Assembly (NCBI GenBank): GCA_949752735.1 | Contig: OX457047.1 | Span: 33,612,363 to 33,676,362 of the forward strand | Length of the DNA: 64,000 bases | Reading direction: 5' to 3' | From: Lumbricus terrestris | Lineage: Eukaryota > Annelida > Clitellata > Crassiclitellata > Lumbricidae | Part shown: positions 47,351 through 60,366 of the stretch, piece by piece | Layout of the letters: every line of letters begins with the position of its first letter | How positions within the stretch are numbered: the stretch's first letter is position 1 | Translations under genes and position numbers: made by a program | Notes under the pieces: generated by a model | What the model was told of the DNA's origin: nothing | Seen by the model: only the letters and a program-made list of their open reading frames with translations | Databases searched by the model: none

Positions 47351-48376
47351 TTCTAGTCCTGCTTCTAATTACGGACAAAGTGTTCGGTGACCTGAGAGGT
47401 TGAGGCGGACAGCGTGGGCTAGTTAGGATATTTAAAATCTATTCCTCTTACCTCTGAATAGGTTCTGTAAGCCGTCCTACACACAGCTCGGTCAGTCTTG
47501 CCGGAAATAAATGAATGAAAGTGTTCATGTCTTGCGCCTCTGAATGGTAGCCTACAAGAGCAGAAGAGAGGAGCAGAGTTCCGTTGGGGCATCTATCGAA
47601 TGAAGTGTTTTGGACTTGGTTTTTCTTACCCTCAGCATTTAGTCAGTCCTCTCCCTCGATCTCTCGTCTTCTCATAGACAAGGTGCGGTCATTGTGTTCA
47701 TTAGAGCAGGTTAGGTGGCACAGAGGGTGCAGAAATCCCAAAATACTTTTGCCACAGTGGGGGCATTGAACCCCAACCTCACGGATGACATTCAGAAGCG
47801 CTAATTCCAGATAATCGCCCCCCCCCCACACCAACAATCCCATTACGAAATCATATAATGCTCAAGCCCTTGTGTGGTGGGGTAGGAAGATAACGTCCAG
47901 TAGTTGGTAATTACAGATGGCCTGGATCTGTCTGACCTAGCTTACCGTACGTCCGTCCGTCCGACCGTTCAGCTGTCTTTGTTTCTGTCTCTGTCTTACT
48001 TCCTGCAGAATCAATCAAAAAGGAAAGGACCCTTGGGGTTCGGTCAGTCAACGTGCAGCATTCTGAATTTCAGCGTTGTCAAAGCACAGAAGAAACCTTT
48101 GCTGATATCTTCAAGATTTATTCATTTATTCTGCATCGACCAAAGTACAACAAACCTCCCCTCACCAATCATGTGAAAGTTAAACCAGCAACAAGTGACA
48201 ATATTATTTACGAACAGCATCATTCAAACCATGTTCTATCAACAAACAAACAAAATCCTATATCCCGAGGGTCTAAAAACCACATGCATGCTTGTTCTCT
48301 ACCACCAGTAACAAGTTTTGATATAGCCACTTTTTCAAATATTACCACTAATCAAACCTATATTCATACATATGAA
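47351..48376. other. Intergenic stretch, possible decayed SINE at 47690-47830
   Basis: On the minus strand TTAGCGCTTCTGAATGTCAT ... GGGGTTCAATGCCC resembles a tRNA-like region with a near B box (one mismatch), but no clear A box or tail is visible. Nothing else is recognised. Confidence 0.3.
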
Positions 48377-48510
48377 TCAGTCAGTGAGTCAGTGAGTCAG
48401 TGAGTCAGTGAGTCAGTGAGTCAGTGAGTCAGTCAGTCAGTCAGTCAGTCAGCCAGCCAGTCAGCCAGCCAGCCAGTATACCAGCCAGCCATCAATCAAT
48501 CAATCACAGA
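48377..48510. repeat. (TCAG)n/(CCAG)n tetranucleotide tract
   Basis: TCAGTGAG, TCAG and CCAGCCAG runs followed by ATCAATCA. Confidence 0.93.
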
Positions 48511-49071
48511 AAGCCAACAAAGGTCAGAAGAAAATCAGAGTCAAGTAAGAAGAATCGGAAGGGATAACGAAGCTCAACAGGGAGTTTGCGTCAACACTTG
48601 ATGGCTAAAACGCTGAACACGCGACCGAAAACTGCGATAAAACTTCTTTGTTTCCCTCGCACTGAAACCGTACAAATATTTGCCAGCTAATTCCATCGAT
48701 ATATTTGCCGATGAGGACAGAAGCCGAGACACTTCAACGACTGGATGCTGCCGAATACGAGAGTCAACATAACGACCCTAAGCCCCCCTCTCACCCCATC
48801 CATACCGTAGGGACAGTCCCTTTCCAATTTAATCAGAGTTGGCTGCCATCTCAATCGCAGTCCCTCCACCTCCCCTCTCCTCCCTCCCCTTCCCGCTCAC
48901 CCTCTCCATTCCCCTCCCTTCCAAAGAATCATTCTCCGCCCTCAGAAGAAGAAGAATATATGCTCTGCTTTGTCATAGTTCAATACAAACGCCATGCTCA
49001 ACTGAATTTCTATTCTCCCGTCATATTTGGAGTGGATTAATCTCTGCAAACATATACGAAAAATCATCTTT

Positions 49072-49072
49072 C

Positions 49073-49109
<37 letters not shown>

Positions 49110-50070
49110 GTCTCTCTCTCTTGCTCGGTCTCTCTCTCCATCTATCAGTCAGACAATCCGTCAATCAATCCATTAATCCACATCCATCCATGCACATATG
49201 CATCCATCCATCCTCCCGCCTGTCCATTAACATCTATACATTCACATCCATACATCCATCCACTTGAAGCCCACCCATTCATCCACCCAAACCTGCCCAC
49301 CCACCCATCCATCCATCCACCCATCCATCCATCCATCCATCCATCCATCCACCCATTCATCTCCCTCTGTCTCTGTGTGCTTATATGTGTGCGTGTTTGT
49401 GTGTCTGCTGACCCCCTGCATCTACACGTGCCTGCCTGCCTGTCATGTCTGTGCTCCTATGCACCCCAGCCTGCATCAGTGCCTCTGTCTGTACCTGTCT
49501 GTAAGCATATCTGCTTCGCACTGTATTGGCTGCATCTCCATATTTCATTTAACATCTCGCTGAATACATCTTTCTTCCTGTACGCATCTATCCATTATCT
49601 GTACATTTATTCATCTATTTATCAGCACATTTATCCTCTATCCGTCCATATCTCATTTCCGGTATGTAGCTGAATTGTAACTACATCTGTCAGCGTGTGT
49701 GTGCGTGTGTGTGTGTGCGCGCGCGTGTGTGTGTGTGTGTGTGTGTGTGCATATGTGTGTATGACATGTATGTTTGTGTGCATGTCTACGTCCGTGTCTG
49801 TCTGCCTGTCTGTCTCTCTCTGTTCTCTTCGTCTGCCTGTCTGTTGTCTGTCTGTGTGTCTGTATGTCTGCCTGCCTGTCTGCACGACTGTCTGTCTGTC
49901 TGCCTGTCTGTCTGCCTGTCTATCTGTCTCTCTTTCTACGTCTACCTGCCTGTCTGTCTGCCTGTCTATCTGTCTCTCTCTACGTCTGCCTGTCTGTCTG
50001 CCTGTCTGTCTCTCTCTCTACGTCTGCCTGCCTGCCTGTCTGTCTGTCTGTCTGCCTGTCTGTCTGCGCA
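49072..50070. repeat. Cluster of CTGT, CATC and GT simple repeats
   Basis: (CTGT)n at 49072-49110, (CATC)n at about 49160-49365, (GT)n at 49690-49755 and CTGTCTGC-type repeats at 49794-50068, separated by short unique pieces. Long Cys/Leu/Ser/Val open frames here are repeat artefacts. Confidence 0.9.
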
Positions 50071-50081
50071 AATGCTATGCA

Positions 50082-50115
50082 GCAGCAGCAGCAGCAGCAG
50101 CGGCGGCGGCGGCAG
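50082..50115. repeat. (CAG)n(CGG)n trinucleotide repeat
   Basis: Seven or more CAG units followed by CGG units. It directly follows the CTGT cluster and is not inside a recognisable exon. Confidence 0.93.
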
Positions 50116-50159
50116 AGACCTTGCAGTCTAAGGTACAAAGGCAGGGATTGATGCAGCAA

Positions 50160-52304
50160 TAGCAGGCAATGGATGAGAAGAGTCCGCGGGGAGATCTTGG
50201 ATGGCAAGCGCTTCTTGTCATAAATCACCGAGAAAGCCATCTTTATGAGAATGCTGACGCTGAAATGAACAATAGCACTGACAACCCGTTGTCATCCGAA
50301 CAGACAACAATTATTCTTCCACAACACTCTGGCGCCGAGCGAATTAGGCCAACGAAGCCGACCAATCAGCTCGCAGCATAAATATAATTATGCAACTGCT
50401 GTCCTGATTATCAATTTCATATCCTGGCAGATTTTACTCTTGGCCAGAACAATATTTATTAATGAATGACCTAAAGTCCTAAACCAAACTCAACACTAGA
50501 ATAATGACTGTAATAGTAAAAAAGAAATCTATTTATAACAACTTTAATGCAAATTACAATTTATTGCTGCATATTTAATGAACGAAAGTTCAATGGTAAC
50601 CTAGCAACCCGTGTGAATGTCAAATAGGCCTATATATATTATGAATGTAATTTATTAATTGCTGGCTGAGTATAACTGAAAATAATGTATTTACAACATG
50701 CTGTGCTGTCCATAATAAAACATTCATCCATGTTTCAGATTCTGATTTACTTGCCTATATGTGAAATAGGTGCCTTAAATAAACAAACTAATAAATTAAA
50801 ATCCCAAATCAATTTACAGTTCAACGGACTTCTCGTGTCACTGCTTTTGAGCCAGCGCCTGCCAGTCCTATAAACAACGGACAGGCAACTTCTTCTGATC
50901 AATCTAGTGATTGCCTGGTTGGCAATGGACGTGCTGACGTTGGGTGGTTTTAATTAATGATTTAGTTGAAAGCTGAATAGTGAGTAAGGCTGCCAGTTTG
51001 ATATAGTAGAGCTATAAAAATTCTTCTAACATCTACTGTGTTTTGGGCATATGTCAAGCACACATTCTACAGAAACATTTATTTAAATCTGGGACAGGGC
51101 AGTCCTTTGCAGAAGTGACTAATGACTATGGTGACATGTACACAAGTTTGGTACAGTTAACTTTAGCATGTAAACAACTTTGCTACTTGTACATTTACAA
51201 TGTCTTCTAGTTTGCTACTTTAACCCTTGGCCAACAAATAAAGTCGTTCCATTAAATATTGAGCATAAATACAAGTTTGTCACTTTTACCTTTTGCTTGC
51301 TTCCTTCTACTAAATATCCTAAGTATTTTAAGTAACAACAACAGCAAAATTGATAGGATGACTGAGCAGTGGGCACCGGAAAGATTGGAAGAAGACGAAA
51401 AATCTGGAAGTGGAAAAGCAAAACCAGATGGAAGAAGAAATGGATGTGCAGATGAAGAGGAAGAGTCGAATGAGGAAGAGAAGGAAGAGAAGAAGGAGGA
51501 GGAGGAAGAGAGAATGTCCCATTAACACGGACTTCCTGCCGCCAGGGGTTCAACCCGCTGGGCAAAATGTCCAGATATAAACCTCACTAAATAACTTGAG
51601 TTATTGGAGTCAGCATTGACCCCTGGTGGTCTCCTTTCACTTCACAGAACACTGAACAAACTGACTGGAGGCTAGATGTTCCCGACTGTGCAAGGGCCCT
51701 CCCCCGTACCCCTCCCGCAGCCCACCACCCGCCCACTTCCTTCATCTGGTGCCTGTGAATGGAAACCAAAGACAGCGACATATGACTCCCAAGAATACCT
51801 TCACAGATGTTAGCCCGCCTGCCTGACAAAAGATTGACCCTAGGAGGTGGCCACAGTGACACTTGCCCCACCCCCACTGATCCCTCTGCCCTCAGGCCAT
51901 GGCTATTCTCTTCCAATCAACTGGGAATAACTCAGAGAAAACAGTTTAGAGATCCATTAAGCTCCCACATGATTTCTATATAAGAAATATTGCATCACAA
52001 CTTAATATAACCACCAAACCGAGACCCAGGCTAGCATCTTCCAGAAACTGCACGGAACATTTGCTACTATTGCACAGTTTGACCCTTTCGCCCGAAACTG
52101 ACAGCTGAATATGATTGATCAGGAACAAAGAAATGTTTGTCTTGCTTTCAGATTCAACCAATTAAAACATCTCTGGCATCTTTTTGTGAACTACTACTAT
52201 AATACTGTATACTGTCCTTGGTATCCTTATACAGTAGACTCTACTGTGTAGAGTGTCTTTTTGAGCTATTTAAAGAGTTAAAGGGAGCTAAACAAGTGTT
52301 TAGA
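50160..52304. other. Non-coding stretch, nothing recognised
   Basis: Apart from a GAAGAGGAAGAG purine patch at about 51440-51515 there is no repeat, exon or RNA gene that I can support. Confidence 0.5.
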
Positions 52305-52316
52305 CACACACACGCA

Positions 52317-52371
<55 letters not shown>
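52305..52371. repeat. (CA)n microsatellite
   Basis: About 20 uninterrupted CA units in the middle, with imperfect flanks. Confidence 0.96.
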
Positions 52372-52890
52372 GCACTTTAATACAGACGATCGGGAAAGCA
52401 ATAAATAAAACAGATACAGAAAACAAAAGCAATGAATCAGTGGTAAAAAGGCAACAATAGTTCTAAGAACAGGTTGTGCATAGCTGCAGCAACTGCATCA
52501 CAAAAAAGAGATAAGAACGTATCAATGCCATAAGAACGAGTTGTGCTGTTCTTGCAGTAAACAATGGGACAGCGCCTCTGCACTGTTCACCTATAACAGA
52601 ACGACCACAATGGCGGTCGGGGGGGGCTTTGCTTTGACAATCCGATCATCTCAAACAAAAACCGACTATTTTTTAAAACCTTCCTTAGAGTAATATTCAA
52701 AATCAAAAGACTAAATAAAAATGAGGCTCTTCACTCAGAACCCAGCTGACTTAATTAATATGCAAAAATAGTAGGCAACCGAATCTGACAAGTTCTAAGG
52801 ATTTTGGAGGAAGGCATCATAATTTATGCAATCACATTTTTGCATTTATAAGTGCACATACCCGTAAGTAAGTAAATCAGCCAGCCTATG

Positions 52891-53161
52891 TCAGTCAGTC
52901 AGTCAGTCAGTCAGTCAGTCAGTCAGTCAGTCAGTCAGTCAGTCAGTCAGTCAGTCAGTCAGTCAGTCAGTCAGTCAGTCAGTCAGTCAGTCAGTCAGTC
53001 AGTCAGTCAGTCAGTCAGTCAGTCAGTCAGTCAGTCAGTCAGCCAGCCAGCCAGCCAGCCAGTCAGTCAGTCAGTCAGTCAGTCAATAAGTCAGTCAGTC
53101 AGTCAGTCAGTCAGTCAGTCAGTCAGTCAGTCAGTCAGTCAGTCAGTCAGTAAGTAAGTCA
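52891..53161. repeat. (TCAG)n tetranucleotide microsatellite, about 270 bp
   Basis: Nearly perfect TCAG units with a short CCAG block near 53041. The VSQS open frame across it is an artefact. The same motif occurs at 48377-48510. Confidence 0.97.
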
Positions 53162-55100
53162 GATACTAAGTACACCCCTGCTTTACGAAGTGCTAATCTC
53201 AATTTGGCGTACATAGATAAATCTAGTAAAAATGTAGAAAGACTGTAGTGGCATCCTAAACACTCTTTAAAACAAAGATAAATAGACACGACTTTCGTAA
53301 AGAGGTTTAACATCTGATGTCAATTTCAAAAGTTAAAAAAGACAAAGATTAGATTTCTTTTCTTAATGAGTTTGACATCGTCTATGATAGGCTATAGGCG
53401 TGCCTGTTCCAAGGTCCCCCCAGATGATGAATTAAACACATAGGATAGGACTACTTGGATAAGAAAGAAAACCTATGGGCCTATACATCAGTGAAAAGAA
53501 AGAAAACCTATCGGTCTACGTCAGCATCTACACAAGAGCATTTGTATTATTAAATACGAAGTGTGTTATAAAACGGTAAATTGACTGGCATACAGGTTAA
53601 TATCTAGAGCAAAAATCAACACACCATTGCATTGGTCTATAATAGGTTCTCTACGGTAGTAATTATCCGGTTGATTTCCAAGGTCAAAGTCACTCCAGAA
53701 TATATATATATATATACATATATATATACATTTATATATAATATATATAATTATATAGATATATATTTAATGCAAATCTGGCAGATGCTTCAGCGCCCTC
53801 CGCAAATAGCTGCATGCCACGTCAACACGAAAACGAATTCTCAATTCCCTATCGTATAACAAGATGACAAGGTCGAATAGACGTTGCCGGTATAAGCTAC
53901 CCCTACCGAGCCACACGGAGCAGAGGTTAACATATGCTAAACAAGGCGTACCACATACAAAACTCGGTTAGTATTTCAGACTAGTATTAGACCTACGATT
54001 ACGACATTCGATATGGCAATATGAATAAATTCCCAGAGGCAATACATAGTGTAATTGCCTCTGTGAATCTATTCATATTGCCAAGCCGATATAGGACTGA
54101 TTTATAAGTGCTACTTGTCTTGACACTTATATTATTAGTGTGTAGATGCCAGCTGGGTATTGGCGTGACTGATTAGGTAATGCTGAGAAAAGGACGTTAG
54201 GCTAGCCATTAGACCTGGGACTAATTCAATATTAATCCCAGGTTAGACAAGTCAGGATTGGTAGCCGACACACAAGATTTCTCCAATAACAGGTTGGCCG
54301 CCACCTGTACTGAATGACTCATTAACACGGGGCGGGGTGGTGCTTTTGGCGTGAGAGGAAAGATCTTGGCTAAAGCATAGAATACGAATGGTTGTAATGT
54401 AACGTAACGTAAATCTCCGATTTCTCAGTGCCCACAAATAGCCACGTCAGAGAGATGAGCGTATAATCACTGGCGCTGTATCAAATCAAGTCCGCAATAG
54501 CCAGAGGTGCCTTTTCGTTTCGGTGCCAGGTCAAAGTCCGGGGAGGTCAAGTGGGAGGAGACAGCAGCGTGGTGCTACGGTGGTAGTCAGTGTTGACAGT
54601 TCAACATAAACAATGATTCTACATTGAACTACAGTGCCTCTGTCCTTTCTGAAAGCAATTAACTGTTCAGTTTGGGCCAAGATTCCACCACCAGTGGAAA
54701 GATGCTGACTATTAGTCTGTCAATGGTTGAGTACAACAGCAAAGGCTGGGTGACTATGGAAACTCTCAACGCCAATGCATAACATGTATGCATCTAGACA
54801 TAAATTATTATTCAAGCATTAATCCCTAGTAGCAGTCTGCGCCGCAAAAAGCATTGCTAATAATGAGCATAATAATAATTGTACCGCTATATAGCCTAGG
54901 TAGTCAAGCCAAGGGATCAATGCTAGGAAGAAAGAACCTTTGTAAATAATTATAGGTCTGTCACAATGGGTAAACAATGGCGCACATTGTAAAACGGTAA
55001 AAAAAACGAGAGCAACCAACGATCAGGACAAAAAAATCAATAGATTTCTGATGCACATCATCACAAAGATAGTCCTTACATGAAATGGAATCGAACATTA
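53162..55100. other. Non-coding stretch with two hairpins
   Basis: It holds an AT-run (53697-53770), a long hairpin (54014-54083, listed separately) and a shorter one at about 54210-54245 (CCTGGGACTAAT pairing with ATTAATCCCAGG). No exon is recognised. Confidence 0.5.
54014..54083. other. Long hairpin, pre-miRNA-like
   Basis: TGGCAATATGAATAAATTCC CAGAGGCAAT pairs with ATTGCCTCTG TGAATCTATTCATATTGCCA, leaving a loop of about 8-10 nt (ACATAGTGTA). The stem is about 30 bp with two or three mismatches. Size and shape suit a miRNA precursor or the fused ends of a small MITE. I do not recognise the seed on either strand. Confidence 0.45.
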
Positions 55101-55102
55101 AA

Positions 55103-55135
55103 CACACACACACACGCATACACACACACACGCAT

Positions 55136-55200
<65 letters not shown>

Positions 55201-55385
55201 TACACCAATATACACAGCCCCGACACACATACAACCATGCACACACAAACACACATCCATACATGCACATACACACTCATATACACACACATAAACACAC
55301 ATCCATACATGCACATACACACTCATACACACGCATAAACACACATCCATACGTGCACACACACGTACACACACATATCCATACG
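55103..55385. repeat. (CA)n-rich microsatellite
   Basis: A pure CA core at about 55140-55195 followed by ACACACATCCATACATGCAC-type units of about 40 bp repeated three or four times. Open frames on both strands are artefacts. Confidence 0.95.
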
Positions 55386-55535
55386 TGCACTTACATAAAT
55401 GCATACTGGCAAGCATACTGTACACTAGTGCAGCTGTTACAAATGGATCCATTGGTCGTCTGAGGAAATAATTAGCATGCTGAGCCATGAACAATGGCCG
55501 CCGCTTTTGTGGCATCCGGAATACAGCAGACAGAC

Positions 55536-55571
55536 GAAGAAGAAGAAGAAGAAGAGGAAGAAGAAGAAGAC
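55536..55571. repeat. (GAA)n trinucleotide repeat
   Basis: About a dozen GAA/GAG units, with CA-type repeats nearby at 55660-55725. Confidence 0.9.
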
Positions 55572-55824
55572 CAGATGCGGCTGACATATTATTCTGCCAT
55601 TGTGTTTAAGTCCGTTGTTGGTCGGTCAACAGAAAATGAAAACATGAAGCACATAAGTTTCACACACACACACATACACACACACACATACGCACGCAGA
55701 CACACACACACAAACACATGCACCGAAAGCATTATATGCTACGCAGACATTTTATTTCATGTATAAATATACACACACATTCATCAAGGCAAGAACATGA
55801 AAGAATATTGCACACTTGTCCATT

Positions 55825-55915
55825 ATATATATATATACATATTATATGTATATATTTTATATATAATTATATAAAGCCTGTATATATGATATATATATAT
55901 ATTATATATAGCCTA
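55825..55915. repeat. (TA)n-rich tract
   Basis: Imperfect ATATATAT sequence with self-complementary segments. Confidence 0.85.
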
Positions 55916-56264
55916 TATTATGCATACGTTTGTTGTTGGAGGCATGAACAATTATAATGCACTAGACAAATAATAAATCAATATATTGCACATTGTATGA
56001 ACATAATCATTTCCTATGTTGTCTAGACCCTAATAATAAAATATTGTATAGGCAGCATCGCTCTATTTTCTATTTTATGTGTATGTAAATGTTGGTTTTT
56101 GCTGCTTTGTCTATGATCTATTATTATTATCATCATTATTATTGTTATAATCATCATAATTACGGAGAGTTAGATGATTACATTATTATTCAATCATATA
56201 TAGGGCCTACAATTGAACCATAGGCCTACAACTCTCCATGTAATCGTCTAACTCTCAATATGAT

Positions 56265-56272
56265 GATTATAA

Positions 56273-56322
<50 letters not shown>

Positions 56323-56485
56323 GTGATAGTGGTAATGAAAATGAAAATGATAATGATAACAACATTAATAATAAATAATCATAAATAATAATAATAATCA
56401 TAAATAAATAAATAATAATATAAAATATTATTATCATCATCACACAAATAATCATAACAAATAATAAATAATAATAATAATCTTT
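56265..56485. repeat. (AAT)n-rich tract
   Basis: AATAATAAT with ATGATAATG and ATCATAAATAA variants. An opposing TTATTATT stretch lies at about 56120-56190. Confidence 0.9.
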
Positions 56486-56734
56486 TCTTTATTGAATTCA
56501 TCCTGACAAACACAGTATGACTACATGAAACAATCTTAATCAACATCAATTTTATTACTAAGTAGCAGAACAGACAGCTTGCAATACAGCAAAGATAATA
56601 GTAGACTACAAAGCACAGGGGGAGAGGCTCTGTGAATGGAACTCAGCTGGGCTTAGCCTTATCTCCATGCCAGTGTGTTATCTAGTGTGCCACCATGGAT
56701 TAATGATTTATGATCACCTAATGCTTCATATGAT

Positions 56735-57345
56735 CTAACTCCCTATCATCCAACTTTCCATATGGATCTAATGCTCCGTCATATGATCAAACTAAACATG
56801 CACCGTATATGATCTAATGCTCCATATGATCCAATTCTCCAAATGATCAAATGTTCCAAATGATCTAATGCTACAAATGAACTAATGCTCCAAATGTTCT
56901 AATGCTCCAAATGATCTAATGCTCCAAATGATCTAATGCTCCAAATGATCTAATGCTCCAAATGATCTAATGCTCCAAATGATCTAATGTTCCAAATGAT
57001 CTAATGCTCCGAATGATCTAATGCTCCAAATGATCCAATGTTCCAAATGATCTAATGCTCCAAATGATCTAATGCTCCAAATGATCTAATGCTCCAAATG
57101 ATCTAATGTTCCAAATGATCTAATGCTCCGAATGATCTAATGCTCCAAATGATCCAATGTTCCAAATGATCTAATGCTCCAAATGATCTAATGCTCCAAA
57201 TGATCTAATGTTCCAAATGATCTAATGCTCCGAATGATCTAATGCTCCAAATGATCCAATGTTCCAAATGATCTAATGCTCCAAATGATCTAATGCTCCA
57301 AATGATCTAATGTTCTGTATGATCTAACTCTCCATAGCTCTCTCT
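56735..57345. repeat. 17-bp minisatellite with higher-order structure
   Basis: The unit ATGATCTAATGCTCCAA repeats about 35 times. Variants recur in order (CTCCGAATG, then ATGATCCAATG, then GTTCCAAATG). GCTCCGAATG recurs at spacings of 119 and 102 bp, that is seven and six monomers, which shows block-wise amplification. The left end (56735-56880) is more diverged. Confidence 0.93.
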
Positions 57346-58115
57346 GATGCAGCAGATTCCACGGTTGGAGTCCTGCCCGCTTGAATTCATTTGAAATATA
57401 TCACTATAAAGGACAGGCATAAAGACAAATGACCTATACACCCACACTATAAGCACTGTTGCCTTTCATTTTTACTGCAGCTGTTTGAAGATCAATCTAT
57501 GCATAAAAATGTAATTCGTCATACGGTAGTCTTTTTATTAAGGAATACATTATAATATAATCCTATATAGGAGCTGTTCCCTCTTCAGTGTTATTTTTAA
57601 GGAACAGGGTTGGACATATAAATGTACGTTATTTATCTCCTTAGGTCCAGTCAAGTACTCATATGGAGTATTTATGACCTCACCCTACACAGCAGGAACA
57701 TCGTTTGCTTATATGTCTAGGCATTCTAGACTAGTCTAAAGAACCTCCATACTGCACTCTAGTGTAAGTGTTAAGTGTTTCATATCTGACACTGTCTGCC
57801 AATGTCATTATCCTGTCATATATTAATGTGTGCTTGTGACTGCGCAAGCACACACATAGACAAACAGACAGACACACAGACAGACGAAGGCACATGTGCT
57901 GGGTGTGTGGAAGTTATAAATGAAGCACTGTATAGATTTGGTATCAGGTATCACAAGTGATCCTCTATCTGTCTCTCTCTATTCTAATGAATATGTCAGG
58001 ACTGTCGTTGAGTAGAGATCATCAAGCCCAGCTGGCTTTGACAAGCACAGTCAACTAATGAAACATTCTTGAAATGCATACCCACTTTAGCTGCGTCACA
58101 TGAAGCCCATCGTGG

Positions 58116-58606
58116 ATGATGATGAATGCACCAGCCTATGATAAAAATCCGCTGTATAATAATATGTTTTGTTGCCCATTGGACTTTCAGGATATAGATG
58201 TCAAAAAGAACATTTGTGTTATAGGCAGGCCTGTAAGAGGAATTATGGTATACTATACTGTTCCAAAAAAGGATGGGTTCGGAATTTACAACTTAGATTT
58301 TTCACAACCTATTCTGAAACTCAAAGTTCAAAACTTAACTCCTCTACCATCAGGTATCAATACATCTACAGTTAAACTTAAACTTTTAGTCTCTAGGGTG
58401 TCCTACTAAAAGACGGTGATGAAATTGAGGAGAGCTGCATGGGAAATGAAATGGTTCATAAAGGTTGCAAGTATTCAAAGCCTTGTTTGAAGTATCAAAT
58501 ACAAATGCTTGATCAATTGGAGTTCATTCTAACAGTTCAACCTGTCATGCCATTATGGTCAACCCTACAATCCATTTCTTCAAAGGAAGATTCTTTGTTG
58601 ACCTGA
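58116..58606 (+). pseudogene. Unrecognised protein-like open frame with a frameshift
   Basis: The first frame (58116-58409, 97 residues) contains NPLYNNMFCCPLDFQDIDVK, VIGRPVRGIMVYYTVPKKDG and LTPLPSGINTSTVKLKLLV. It is followed in another frame (58397-58606) by GVLLKDGDEIEESCMGNEMV and KYQIQMLDQLEFILTVQPVM. The composition is that of a real protein rather than repeat, and the join could be repaired by an 8-nt change. I do not recognise a family. A 46-nt intron with GT/AG ends was considered but puts the second part out of frame. It may be a decayed retrocopy or transposon gene. Confidence 0.4.
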
Positions 58607-59973
58607 CCCATCCAAATACCTTAAGTCCCAGCCTATTATAGAGTAGTTTGACAAACTGAATGAATTAATGACTAAAACAGCAAATTTAGCTCATTGTGTA
58701 AATGGTCACCACGCACGTAGTTACATTTAAAGTGCACTACATTAATACATACAATAAATAGCCTTAATATATTGATTTTACGTATCAAAGTTTTTGCTTT
58801 TCAATCTTCGATTTTATTTGGAGGTGCCTTCTTTATTATGCATTTCCATATATGGCATTGTTCTTATCTCAAGGAGTCCACGTGATATGTTCAAACAATG
58901 TACGGGGTATTAGTCTACATTTACCCCTACAAATCTGGTGAATCTCAGTCCCCAATTAACATGATACCAAGCTGAAGGCTGTGAGAGCCTGGGTATTTCC
59001 TCCCAAGCGCTTCCTCTGTGCTAATCTAACAGAGCTGCAGAGCTGCAAACGTCATTTGAAATGTAATACATTCTGGCGAGTATTATTATATCGAACCACA
59101 GTCGCCCTTAACACGGACACACCAACAAATACGCTGCGGATAAGTAAACATTCGGCCGGAGTGGAAAATCAATAAACAAATCGGCCAGCGCAACCGCAGG
59201 CTTAGCACAACAAAGCACAGAACTTAATGACAAATGCATCTAGCCATTCATCACGACTACCACGACCACCACCACTCACCCACCCATCCACCCGACCATG
59301 CACGCACGCACACTCTGACAGCCCTTGCTGTCATCTTTATATGGCGTTATACATCAAAGCATCGAGTTAGTTATATATGCGTAGGCTACATGCACTCACT
59401 AAAAATGACGCTATATCCGCGAGATCGAAGGAGGCAGGCAGGCAGCTACGAACAACGGACGGGGTGGGGTGGGGTGGAGTTGGGTGGGAGGTCGTTGGCA
59501 ACCTGCCACAGGCCGCAAGCATCAGTGTGAAGACAATTGGTATGAAATGCGAATTTGTTAGGCCGCCGGGGGGACACGTAGCATCTTACTACAACTCCCG
59601 AATGTTCAGGGAGAAAGACGGATTGGGGGGAGGGAAGGAAGACAGGGAGGAGGGAGGGTACGGCAGGGAGGCGTACGTGCCATACGTCCGCTCGGTGTAC
59701 GGCTAAGTGGCACGGAGGCTCAGTCATCGCCGGTAATATTGCATGATTTGTCCGTTGACGGCTCCATCATCCTACTCGCTCCAACTCCCTCGCTTCCCTC
59801 TCTCGGCTTCCCCCCTTCCTCGTTCCTCTTGCCCAGCATCCCCCCTCTATCCCTCCCTCCTTCCCTCTCTCTCTCCTTCCGAGTCGGAGCAAGCAGAATA
59901 AATCAATCTTTTCCATAACAATAACGCACCGAAGAAGAAGAATAAGATGAGACTTGAAGGGCCGATGGAAACT
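58607..59973. other. Non-coding stretch with G-rich patches
   Basis: A GGGGT-type run at about 59460-59490 could form a G-quadruplex, and pyrimidine-rich sequence lies at 59780-59880. No exon is recognised. Confidence 0.45.
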
Positions 59974-60366
59974 AGAGACGGCCGAACTGAACCGAATCAA
60001 GATGGCCGAACTGAAACGAATTAAGAAGACCGAACTGAAACGAATTAGATGGCCAAACTGAACCGAATTAAGAAGGCCGAACTGAACAGAATTAAGAAGG
60101 CCGAACTGGGCCGAATTAAGAAGGCCGAACTGAACCGAATTAAGATGGCCGAACTGGGCCGAATTAAGAAGGCCGAATTGAACCGAATTAAGATGACCGA
60201 ACTGAAACGAATTAAGATGGCCAAACTGAAACGAATCAAGAAGACCGAACTGAAACGAATTAAGACGGCCGAACTGAACCGAATCAAGAAGGCCGAACTG
60301 AACCGAATTAAGAAGGCCGAACTGAACCGAATTAAAAAGGCCGAACTGAACCGAATTAAGAAGGCA
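59974..60366. repeat. 24-bp minisatellite, open on both strands
   Basis: AAGAAGGCCGAACTGAACCG followed by AATT repeats about 16 times, with ATGGCC, GGGCCG and AAACG variants. The unit is a multiple of three, so plus strand 60049-60420 reads repeats of KKAELNRI and the minus strand (60390-59767) reads LLNSVQFG repeats. Nothing beyond the repeat supports expression. Confidence 0.93.

Noticed and set aside
47643..47843. Minus-strand VGVQCPHCGKSILGFLHPLC as a zinc finger
   Set aside because: Only one Cys pair plus loosely placed His/Cys; may be a LINE tail finger or chance. Not enough to call.
50082..50115. Poly-Gln exon
   Set aside because: The CAG/CGG repeat directly continues a CTGT tract and has no coding sequence or splice sites around it that I recognise.
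52888..53157. VSQS-repeat protein
   Set aside because: (TCAG)n microsatellite.
56735..57345. Possible repeat-protein gene or CRISPR array
   Set aside because: 17-bp monomers without spacers; no sustained open frame.
58340..58398. 46-nt intron joining the two frames at 58116-58606
   Set aside because: GT and AG are present, but the join leaves the second part out of frame and the intron would be much shorter than others here.
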